Assembly: GCA_002308875.1 (NCBI GenBank)
Contig: DBWK01000061.1
Location: 1 to 12,783 of the forward strand
Direction of reading: 5' to 3'
From: Treponema sp. UBA1240
GTDB taxonomy: Bacteria; Spirochaetota; Spirochaetia; Treponematales; Treponemataceae
Length of the DNA: 12,783 nucleotides
Shown here: in pieces, positions 5,516 through 12,783 of the stretch
Position numbering within the stretch: the stretch's first letter is position 1
How the letters are laid out: each line of letters starts with the position of its first letter
The notes under the pieces: model-generated
What the model saw: the letters and a program-made list of their open reading frames with translations, nothing else
Told to the model about the DNA's origin: nothing
The model's database searches: none
Position numbers and translations under genes: made by a program

Positions 5516-5544
5516 TTTACAAAAAAAACTCGATACTGTAGTAT
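5516..5544 (+). promoter_or_regulatory. Promoter of the macroglobulin-pbpC operon
   Basis: TTTACA (5516-5521, five of six consensus bases), a 17-base spacer and TAGTAT (5539-5544, four of six) lie 6 bases before the ATG at 5551. A perfect TATAAT also occurs at 5542-5547, but it would be 20 bases from the -35 box and would place the start a few bases inside the gene. No Shine-Dalgarno sequence precedes the ATG. Either reading leaves almost no leader. Confidence 0.45.
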
Positions 5545-5550
5545 AATTTT

Positions 5551-8500
5551 ATGAAACATTCATTATACACGGGCATAAAGGCCTTTGCTTTTATCATTTG
5601 CTTATTATTGGTTGCAGGCTGCAATAAAAAATCAGCCTCCGCAAAGGATTCAAATTCTTCACAGGACGACACGGGTTTTAGAGTTATTGCATTTGAACCC
5701 GACGGCGAACTGCCCGATGAAGTAAAATTTCCTTCAATTTATATACAGTTTTCTGAACCTGTTGTAGCTCTTCAGGAACTGGGAACACCGTCAAATCAGT
5801 CCGATGTATTCAAAATTGAACCGGAACTGAAAGGTGTTTTCCGCTGGTATGGAACAAGTCTTTTGAGCTTTGAAAGCGAAGACGAAATCATTCCCCAGAG
5901 AGAATACAAGGTTACAGTAAACAAAAACCTCACTTCAAAAGAAGGAGAAAAAATCACCGGACAAACAGAGTTCTCGTTCAGAACGGAAGAACTTAAAATG
6001 CTGTCCGTCGTTCCGGGATATAATGAAATAAAAGACGGCAAATACATAGACAAGGACGATGTTCCGCTCAAAGCAGCTTCCAACATTGCGGTTTTCTTTT
6101 CATATCCTGTAAATACAAAAGTTATCACGCCGTTTATTTCAATCGCGGACGAATCAGGAAAAGAATACTCTTTCACAGCTTCCGCCATTGAAAATGAAAA
6201 TGCGGTACTGCTCAAGGTAAAAGAAAACTTTCCGCAGAACATAAATGTAAATGTAATCTTAAAAGAGGGTGCAAAATCTGAAAAAGACTACCTCGGCACA
6301 AGTACCGAAGTAATTGAATCGTTTCATACCTTAAAAAACTTTACCCTGAACGATACAAACACTTATGCACACAGCTACGGCAAATACACAAATCCGGTAT
6401 ACCTGTGGTATTCACATCAGCTTGATGAATCAAACGTTGAATACATTGCAAAAAATCTTAAAACACAGCCGGCAATGGCGATAACAAAAGACAATATCGA
6501 AATTTCAGGCAGACAACTTATAATTTACGGACTTCCGGTCACTTTTGAGCAGACATACTCCATGACTATTCCTGACGGAATAAGCGACATATACGGAAGA
6601 AAAACCTCTGACAAAGAACAGCTTGAAATCACAGTTCCGGCCGCACTGAGCTACGCGTCTTTTAAGGACTATGGAGCCGGAATTCTTGAAGCACAGTATT
6701 CGCCCAAAATTGCCTTTGAATATCAGAATGTTTATTCAGGTTCAGGTTATTCCGTAAACAATGATTATTTTGAAATAAATCCTTCCGCTGCTCAAAAAAA
6801 CAAGCGGATTATTCATACTGTCGACCTTACGCCTTACCTGCAGAAAGTTGCGGACCGCTATTACGGTCATGTTGATTTTTATGCCAACATGGTAGTTAAA
6901 GATCCATGGGGTGATGAAGGCGACACTTATGACCGGGACAACAACCAGTTCATTCAGGTAACAGACCTCGGCGTTACTGTCCGTTACGCATTCAACAAGC
7001 TTGTTGCAATGGTAACTTCACTTGAAACAGGCGCACCTGTAAAAGATGCGCAGGTTACAGCCAGTTTTGTTGACTACAGGGACGGTATCAAATCCGTATT
7101 CAACAACACCAGCAAAGTTTTGTGCAAAGGCACTACAAACGAAAAAGGTATCGCCGTCATTCAGATTCCTGAAGGCAGATACAACCAGCTGAAGAATTCC
7201 AATAACGAATTGTATCTGGACGTTACCAAAGAACAGGACAGGGTAGCTTTCAGAGCAAACCTTACAAGCATTTGGCGTTATGACATAGTTTCTTCGTCTT
7301 ACCCTGAAGATGCTGAAAGAGTAAAGATGCGAACGTTCATCTTTACAGACCGAGGTCTTTATAAACCCGGCGAAAGCGTCACATTCCGCGGTATAGACAG
7401 GGATCAGAAACTTGGAAAACTTTACACATACACGGGTCCGTACAAAATTTCAATCTGCGAAGACAGATGGAAGGGAAAGGAAATTGCTTCCTTTGAGGGC
7501 AAAACAAGCTCTTCAGGAGGCTTCTGGCACAAATTCAAGCTTCCTCAGGATTTGGAACCCGGCGACTATGTTATCAAATACTCAAGAGCAACAAAAACCG
7601 ATTCAAATTCACAGCAATCAATAAGTTTTACGGTTGCCTATTTTGAACGGCTTAGATTTTCAGCATCAGCTTCAATACCGAATGTTACATATACAAGAGG
7701 CGACCGCGTGGATGCACAGGTTTCCGCGGAATATCTCGGCGGCGGAAGCATGTCAGGAAGTTTTTATCACGCGTCCTGGTTTACGGAGCCGACCTGGTTC
7801 CGTCCTGCGGACAAAAAATATGACGAATACAGATTTGGTCCTATACAAGGATATGACTACCGCTCGTACATCGGTTCTGAAGACGGTGTTCTGGACACAG
7901 CCGGAAAAGCGTCCGTATCTTCAAAAACAGGTTCAGAAAGACTTAAAGGTATGCCTTACCAATACCGTGCTGAAATCAGCGTAACAGATGCCGGTGATCA
8001 GGAAATTACTGCAACAGCATTTGCGACAGTCCACCCAGCACAGTATTATATCGGACTTTCTTCACCCAACGGTATTAAGGGCTATCCAAAGAAAGGTACA
8101 AAACTTACATTCAACTATCTTCTTGCAACACCCGAAGGCGAAGCTCCTTCAAAAGACAAGCTGCCGTCAAAAAAAGCAGACCAGCAGATAACCGTAGAGC
8201 TGTTGCGCGAAGAATGGAAAACCGTTCAGCAGATGGGTTACAGCGGTACAATCAATACACGCTGGGTAAAGGAAATGGTAACGGATTCCGTTCAGACCGT
8301 TCCTCTTGCAGATTCAGGCTCATTCACCGTAACACCGCAGAAAGGCGGCGCATACATTGTCCGTATGACTTCAAAAGACAAAAAAAGCAACGAAGTAATC
8401 ACCGAACGCCGAATGTATGTAACCGGTTCCGACTGGTACTACTACGGAGAAGATTCAGAAGAACTCAAACTTTTGAGCGACAAAGACGAATACAAAATCG

Positions 8501-11313
8501 GCGACACAGCCAGCGTTATGCTTCAAAGCCCGCTTGAAAAAGGCAAATACCTGCTTACGATTGAACGCGAAGGCATTTTCAGCGAAGAAGTTCTGGACAT
8601 AAACGAATCCGTTACAGTCCTTGAAATTCCAATTAAAGAAGAATACTTGCCTGTCGTTTATGTAGCACTTTCAACCTTCTCAAAGCGCAGCGGTGACCCG
8701 GCACAGGATTACGACTCGCCTGACTTCAACAAACCAAAGGCATACTTCGGCGTAACAGCCCTGCATATAAATCCTGAGGCAGCATCATTTGATATAAAGG
8801 TTGCCTCCGATAAGAAAACCTACCAGCCTGGTGAAAAAGCCACCCTTACACTGACAGCAACAAAGGACGGCAAACCATTAAGCGGTGCGGAACTCACACT
8901 TATGGCAGTAGACAGAGGCGTTATTGATCTTATCAATTACCACGTTCCAAATCCTGTTACTTACTTTTATAACGAATACTACTTCCCGCTGTGCATATAC
9001 GGCGGTGATTCCCGCTCACTGCTCATAGACCCGGTTGTTTATGAATCCAAAAACCTTTTCGGCGGCGACGCTGACGGCGAAGACGATGAAAAAATGCAGG
9101 AGCGCAAAAACTTTGATGCTACCGCGGTATTTGAACCGTACCTGCTTACGGATGAATCCGGTAAAGCAACCTGCACATTCACATGGCCCGACAACCTTAC
9201 CGCATACCGCGTAACAGCAATCGGTGCAAAGGACGCCCACTTCTCCATAGCAGAAGACGAAATATCCGTAGCAAATCCGATTTCCGTACGTGATGTACTT
9301 CCACGCAAACTGCGCGTCGGCGATAACAGCGAAGCAGGTGTTGTTATTTCAAACCTGCAGGATACAGCGCAAAGCGTAACAGTTTCGCTTGCAATCTACG
9401 ACGGTATTGAAAAAACAGGAAAACCGGCGGAAGAAGACGGTTACATAAAAGAACCCGGACACATTGCAAACGCAGGAAAAACTGAACAGACAATCACTGT
9501 TCCTGCAAACAGCACACTTCCGCTTATGTTCCCGATAAAAGCCACACAGAGCGGCTTTGCCACCTTGGAATTCACTGTCAAATCTTCACTGGTAAACGAA
9601 CGCATTCTTAAACCGCTTGAAGTTGAAAAACAGTATATGTTTGAGACCGTAACAACAGTAGGTCAGACAGCAACCGGCAACAGCAAAAAAGCCGCAAACA
9701 AAGACGACAACACAGCAAAAGAAACTGTCATAATTCCGGCAAGCGCAGACGGAATGGGAACACTTTCCGTAACGCTCGATCCAAGCCGGCTAGGTGTTCT
9801 TAAAGAAGCAGTAACATATCTGTTCCACTATCCTTATGGTTGTATGGAACAACGTTCTGCGGCAATTCTTCCGATGGTATACTTCGGTGATTACATAAAA
9901 GTTTTCGGACTTAACTCCGAAGTTTCAAATCCAAAGAAAGTAATTGAAAAAGAATTAAAAGCCTGGGGCAAAGTTCAAAAATCAAACGGAGGCTTCCCGT
10001 ACTGGCCTAACGGCAATTACACATCACTTCCTGTTACGATGAGAATTGGCGAAATCCTTGCTGCGGCAAAAGACTCCGGCATAAAGATTCCGTCTTCAAT
10101 CGATTTGAATGCACTTGCAAATTATATTGCAGTTGAAATGGTAGATGCCGGTTACAGTACTGAAAACAATCCATACGCCTACGCATACGCAAACTATGTT
10201 CTCGTTCGTCTGGGCTTCTCAATCCCGATGGAAAGGGTACACAACATAGTTGCCAGCGAAAAGAGTGATATTACAGAACTTTGTTATGCAGGACTTATGT
10301 ATCTTGAACTCGGACAAACCGAAAACGCAAAAGAAGTTGCAAAGCAAATAAAGAGATATACACGTCCTACAACACGGGGAATCGACCTTACAACACGCAA
10401 AGGCTACTGGTCTTCATGGTACTACTTCTCCGGTGAAACCGAAGCCTATGCAATGGCATTAAAATTCTTCTCAAAGCTCGACACCAATGATGAAATAAAC
10501 GGAAGGCTCGTATACCAGCTTCTTGAACTGCAGAAAGCCGGCAACGGTTTCTGGAAATCTACCGCAACAACGGCAAAAGTTCTTGATGCACTGGATACCT
10601 ACATAAAAGCATTCAATCTTGAAGATACAAACTTCACAGCCGAAGCTCTTATTTCGGGTAAATCCGTTGCAAAAGCACACTTCAAAGGTGTAGCAGCCCT
10701 TCCGGAAGAAACTGTTCTCACATTTAACGAAGAACCTCTTAAATCACTCGGAACAGAAAAAGAACTTCCTGTCATTATGAACAAAGAAGGAACAGGAACC
10801 TTGTTCTACACAATCTCAATGAAGTACGCCATCCCGCCTGAAAAACAGTATGCGAGAGACGAAGGCTTCTCGGTCTTTGTTGATTACATCGACCTCGCTA
10901 CAGGAAAATTCGTACCGGAGAACAAACTTGTAGCAGGAAAAACATACAAGGCTAAAATCACACTGTCTTCCACACGCGACAGAACGTTTGTCGCAATGCG
11001 TGTACCGATTCCTGCCGGTGCTGAAATTATGAACGCAGCGTTTGTAACAACCGGTACAAAGTCCGAATACGAAAAAGAAGAACAAGACGAAGACACATAC
11101 TATGACTTTAGATGGGGACTTTCAAGCCAGACAATCTACGACAGCGAAGTCCAGTATTTCTGGGACATCTTCCCGGCAGGCAGACAGCAGGTAGATTTCC
11201 TGTTCAGGGCTGTAAGAAAGGGCGAATACCAGACTCCTGCAACACAGGCAGAATGTATGTATGAAAGCGAAGTCTTTGGACGAAACAACGGAAAAGTCTG
11301 GATTATTGAATAA
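5551..11313 (+). CDS. Bacterial alpha-2-macroglobulin lipoprotein with thioester
   Basis: This 1920-residue protein belongs to the bacterial alpha-2-macroglobulin family (like E. coli YfhM, but longer). These proteins are thought to trap attacking proteases in the periplasm. The signal peptide (1-23) ends in lipobox V21-A22-G23 before C24, so it should be lipid-anchored. Asp at +2 is absent (Asn follows), so membrane choice is open. Beta-sandwich MG domains follow, with TDRGLYKPG at 599-607, AVDRGVIDL near 1119-1127 and TWPDNLTAYR near 1211-1220. The thioester motif is C1431-M-E-Q1434 (usually CLEQ), at the start of a helical thioester domain (about 1425-1690). The C-terminus has the family ending CMYESEVFGR. 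An acidic loop at 1173-1187 lies where a bait region is expected. No other signal peptide start fits, so ATG 5551 is secure. The gene overlaps pbpC. Confidence 0.95.
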   Translation: MKHSLYTGIKAFAFIICLLLVAGCNKKSASAKDSNSSQDDTGFRVIAFEPDGELPDEVKFPSIYIQFSEPVVALQELGTPSNQSDVFKIEPELKGVFRWYGTSLLSFESEDEIIPQREYKVTVNKNLTSKEGEKITGQTEFSFRTEELKMLSVVPGYNEIKDGKYIDKDDVPLKAASNIAVFFSYPVNTKVITPFISIADESGKEYSFTASAIENENAVLLKVKENFPQNINVNVILKEGAKSEKDYLGTSTEVIESFHTLKNFTLNDTNTYAHSYGKYTNPVYLWYSHQLDESNVEYIAKNLKTQPAMAITKDNIEISGRQLIIYGLPVTFEQTYSMTIPDGISDIYGRKTSDKEQLEITVPAALSYASFKDYGAGILEAQYSPKIAFEYQNVYSGSGYSVNNDYFEINPSAAQKNKRIIHTVDLTPYLQKVADRYYGHVDFYANMVVKDPWGDEGDTYDRDNNQFIQVTDLGVTVRYAFNKLVAMVTSLETGAPVKDAQVTASFVDYRDGIKSVFNNTSKVLCKGTTNEKGIAVIQIPEGRYNQLKNSNNELYLDVTKEQDRVAFRANLTSIWRYDIVSSSYPEDAERVKMRTFIFTDRGLYKPGESVTFRGIDRDQKLGKLYTYTGPYKISICEDRWKGKEIASFEGKTSSSGGFWHKFKLPQDLEPGDYVIKYSRATKTDSNSQQSISFTVAYFERLRFSASASIPNVTYTRGDRVDAQVSAEYLGGGSMSGSFYHASWFTEPTWFRPADKKYDEYRFGPIQGYDYRSYIGSEDGVLDTAGKASVSSKTGSERLKGMPYQYRAEISVTDAGDQEITATAFATVHPAQYYIGLSSPNGIKGYPKKGTKLTFNYLLATPEGEAPSKDKLPSKKADQQITVELLREEWKTVQQMGYSGTINTRWVKEMVTDSVQTVPLADSGSFTVTPQKGGAYIVRMTSKDKKSNEVITERRMYVTGSDWYYYGEDSEELKLLSDKDEYKIGDTASVMLQSPLEKGKYLLTIEREGIFSEEVLDINESVTVLEIPIKEEYLPVVYVALSTFSKRSGDPAQDYDSPDFNKPKAYFGVTALHINPEAASFDIKVASDKKTYQPGEKATLTLTATKDGKPLSGAELTLMAVDRGVIDLINYHVPNPVTYFYNEYYFPLCIYGGDSRSLLIDPVVYESKNLFGGDADGEDDEKMQERKNFDATAVFEPYLLTDESGKATCTFTWPDNLTAYRVTAIGAKDAHFSIAEDEISVANPISVRDVLPRKLRVGDNSEAGVVISNLQDTAQSVTVSLAIYDGIEKTGKPAEEDGYIKEPGHIANAGKTEQTITVPANSTLPLMFPIKATQSGFATLEFTVKSSLVNERILKPLEVEKQYMFETVTTVGQTATGNSKKAANKDDNTAKETVIIPASADGMGTLSVTLDPSRLGVLKEAVTYLFHYPYGCMEQRSAAILPMVYFGDYIKVFGLNSEVSNPKKVIEKELKAWGKVQKSNGGFPYWPNGNYTSLPVTMRIGEILAAAKDSGIKIPSSIDLNALANYIAVEMVDAGYSTENNPYAYAYANYVLVRLGFSIPMERVHNIVASEKSDITELCYAGLMYLELGQTENAKEVAKQIKRYTRPTTRGIDLTTRKGYWSSWYYFSGETEAYAMALKFFSKLDTNDEINGRLVYQLLELQKAGNGFWKSTATTAKVLDALDTYIKAFNLEDTNFTAEALISGKSVAKAHFKGVAALPEETVLTFNEEPLKSLGTEKELPVIMNKEGTGTLFYTISMKYAIPPEKQYARDEGFSVFVDYIDLATGKFVPENKLVAGKTYKAKITLSSTRDRTFVAMRVPIPAGAEIMNAAFVTTGTKSEYEKEEQDEDTYYDFRWGLSSQTIYDSEVQYFWDIFPAGRQQVDFLFRAVRKGEYQTPATQAECMYESEVFGRNNGKVWIIE

Positions 11314-12783
11314 ACTTTTTCAAAAGAAACCGGTTCGGGTGCTTATACTTGTGCCGGTTTCTCTGCTGCTGCTTTTTTTTATAATCGTTCTCCTTTTAAA
11401 AGTGCTGCCTTTTTCACAATTGAAGAAATTTGAAAACCGTCAGTACAGTACGCGTTTTTATGACCGCAACGGTATTCTTCTTTCTGTAATGAGCCTTGAA
11501 GACGGAGTTCGCAGGGAATGGACACCGCTTAAGGAAATACCGCTTGAAATACGGGATGTATTCATAAAGGCTGAAGACCGGAATTTTTATTCCCATCATG
11601 GTGTGGATTCGGGAGCCGTATTCCGGGCACTTACGCAGAACGTGACGAACAAAAGAACAGTAAGCGGCGCTTCAACCATAACAATGCAGCTTGCACGACT
11701 TGTTGTTCCCCGAAAAAAGCCGCAGGCAACCATAAAAGACAAAATAACGGAAGCCGTAAACGCAATCCGCATAGAACTCAAACTCAACAAAGACCGGATT
11801 CTTGAACTGTACCTGAACAATATTCCATTCGGTTACAGAACAGAAGGAATAACCAGTGCGGCACGGAATTTTTACGCTTGTTCAATTCACAGCCTTACGA
11901 CGGAACAGATTGAAACACTTGCGCTAATTCCGCGCCGTCCGGCATCATACATAGAACTTGTTCCGTCTACACAGGCTTACGACTATCCAACAGAAACACC
12001 GCATTTTATCATCTGGGTATGCAACCAGTACAAAGAAAAAAAGCAGCTTATTCCACCTGATGTTTATCTTTCAATCGATTCAAAGCTCACAAACGATGCA
12101 GCCAATTCCATTGCGAGGGAAGTCAGCAGATACTCAAGAGCAAGAGTATCGGACGGCGCCGCATTCGCAATTAACAATAAAACCGGCGAAATAATACTGT
12201 GGTGCGGCAGCACAAGCTTTGAAAAAGAAGGCACAGGCCAGATTGACGGTGTTTTAGTACGTAATCAGGCGGGAAGTTCCATGAAACCGTTTTTGTATGC
12301 TTACTCAATTGAAAACGGTTTTCCGCCGAATACCGTTCTGCCTGATATTCCTTCCGATTTTGGTACAGAACAGGTATATGTTCCGCAAAACTTTAACAAC
12401 CGTTTTAACGGTCCGCAGCTTATGCGCACATGCCTTGCTTCAAGCCTGAATGTTCCTGCAGTTTACCTGCTTTATCACATAGGCGTAGATTCGTATTTCC
12501 AGCTCCTTCAAAAACTAGGCTTTGCCTCGCTCAAAAACGACCGGGAAAACCTCGGACTTTCACTTGCACTCGGTGCTGGCGAAGTAAAGCTTTATGAGCT
12601 TGTACGGGGTTTCAGCGTTTTTTCACGAGACGGCACACTTCCTGTCCTTACTTTTGAAAAAACAGCCGCGTCTTTTGCCGCACCCGAAGCGGACACAATC
12701 TATAAAAACGACACAGCACGGATTATTTGCGACATTCTGTCCGACAAAAATGCGCGCTCACTGGGATTTGGCTTTGCAAAAGT
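11306..12783 (+). CDS. pbpC: Penicillin-binding protein 1C, 3' end outside window
   Basis: This is a class A PBP: a membrane-anchored enzyme that polymerises glycan strands and cross-links peptides in peptidoglycan. The 492 visible residues show a basic start (MNKLFQKKPVR), one membrane span (about 12-33), and a glycosyltransferase domain with E90-D-R-N-F, SGASTITMQ (120-128) and KDRILELYLNN. A transpeptidase domain follows with S324-S-M-K327 (S324 the likely nucleophile) and S380-L-N382. The KTG motif lies beyond the window. TTG at 11306 overlaps the upstream stop by 8 bases and gives a short tail like E. coli PBP1C. An in-frame ATG at 11261 would add 15 residues. Neither has a strong ribosome binding site. 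The partner gene upstream supports the PBP1C call over PBP1A. Confidence 0.9.
   Translation, partial: MNKLFQKKPVRVLILVPVSLLLLFFIIVLLLKVLPFSQLKKFENRQYSTRFYDRNGILLSVMSLEDGVRREWTPLKEIPLEIRDVFIKAEDRNFYSHHGVDSGAVFRALTQNVTNKRTVSGASTITMQLARLVVPRKKPQATIKDKITEAVNAIRIELKLNKDRILELYLNNIPFGYRTEGITSAARNFYACSIHSLTTEQIETLALIPRRPASYIELVPSTQAYDYPTETPHFIIWVCNQYKEKKQLIPPDVYLSIDSKLTNDAANSIAREVSRYSRARVSDGAAFAINNKTGEIILWCGSTSFEKEGTGQIDGVLVRNQAGSSMKPFLYAYSIENGFPPNTVLPDIPSDFGTEQVYVPQNFNNRFNGPQLMRTCLASSLNVPAVYLLYHIGVDSYFQLLQKLGFASLKNDRENLGLSLALGAGEVKLYELVRGFSVFSRDGTLPVLTFEKTAASFAAPEADTIYKNDTARIICDILSDKNARSLGFGFAK

Noticed and set aside
5542..5547. Perfect TATAAT as the -10 box of the macroglobulin gene
   Set aside because: It is 20 bases from the best -35 box and would start transcription just inside the gene, while no alternative start codon keeps the lipoprotein signal. 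The overlapping TAGTAT at 5539-5544 fits spacing better, though I cannot exclude the TATAAT.
9016..9308. Minus-strand open frames inside the macroglobulin gene
   Set aside because: They lie opposite strongly conserved codons of the macroglobulin and have no family features; they are by-products of the codon use of that gene.
11320..11383. Possible terminator between the macroglobulin gene and pbpC, from ACCGG/CCGGT pairing (11329-11333 with 11353-11357) and the T run at 11373-11380
   Set aside because: The stem is only 5 base pairs with a loop of about 19 bases, and the T run is 15 bases away from it and encodes the membrane span of pbpC. The overlap of the two genes argues for read-through.

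Overview
The window looks like chromosomal DNA of a spirochaete, most likely a Treponema-like species. This is inferred from the gene order, the protein sequences and the moderately AT-rich, A-rich base composition. No lineage-specific marker is present, so the genus call is tentative. I see no insertion sequence, phage gene or CRISPR array, and no stretch longer than about 120 bases lacks a gene, tRNA or recognisable control element.

Region 1 (positions 1-3186, minus strand) is a translation and transcription operon. In transcription order it holds a promoter (3186-3158), tRNA-Thr(GGT), rpmG (L33), tRNA-Trp(CCA), secE, nusG, rplK (L11), rplA (L1), rplJ (L10) and the first three codons of rplL (L7/L12). 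The spacers around the tRNAs, the nusG-rplK spacer and the rplJ-rplL spacer are rich in small hairpins. The nusG-rplK spacer also holds a plausible internal promoter.

Region 2 (3196-5476) holds cysE (serine O-acetyltransferase, plus strand), diverging from the operon, and radA (DNA repair ATPase, minus strand). The two genes converge, and their stop codons touch with no base between them.

Region 3 (5516-12783, plus strand) starts at a divergent promoter region shared with radA. It encodes a very large lipoprotein of the bacterial alpha-2-macroglobulin family with an intact Cys-Met-Glu-Gln thioester motif, overlapped at its 3' end by a class A penicillin-binding protein of the PBP1C type that runs off the window. 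This is the yfhM-pbpC pair known from E. coli: one protein is proposed to trap attacking proteases in the periplasm, the other to repair peptidoglycan.

The most unusual pattern concerns gene starts. The three genes that head their own transcripts (cysE, radA and the macroglobulin gene) each show a -35-like hexamer, a 17-base spacer, a -10-like hexamer and exactly 6 bases to the ATG, with no well-placed Shine-Dalgarno sequence. This predicts transcription starting at or next to the start codon, meaning leaderless mRNAs, whereas most of the ribosomal protein genes have good ribosome binding sites.
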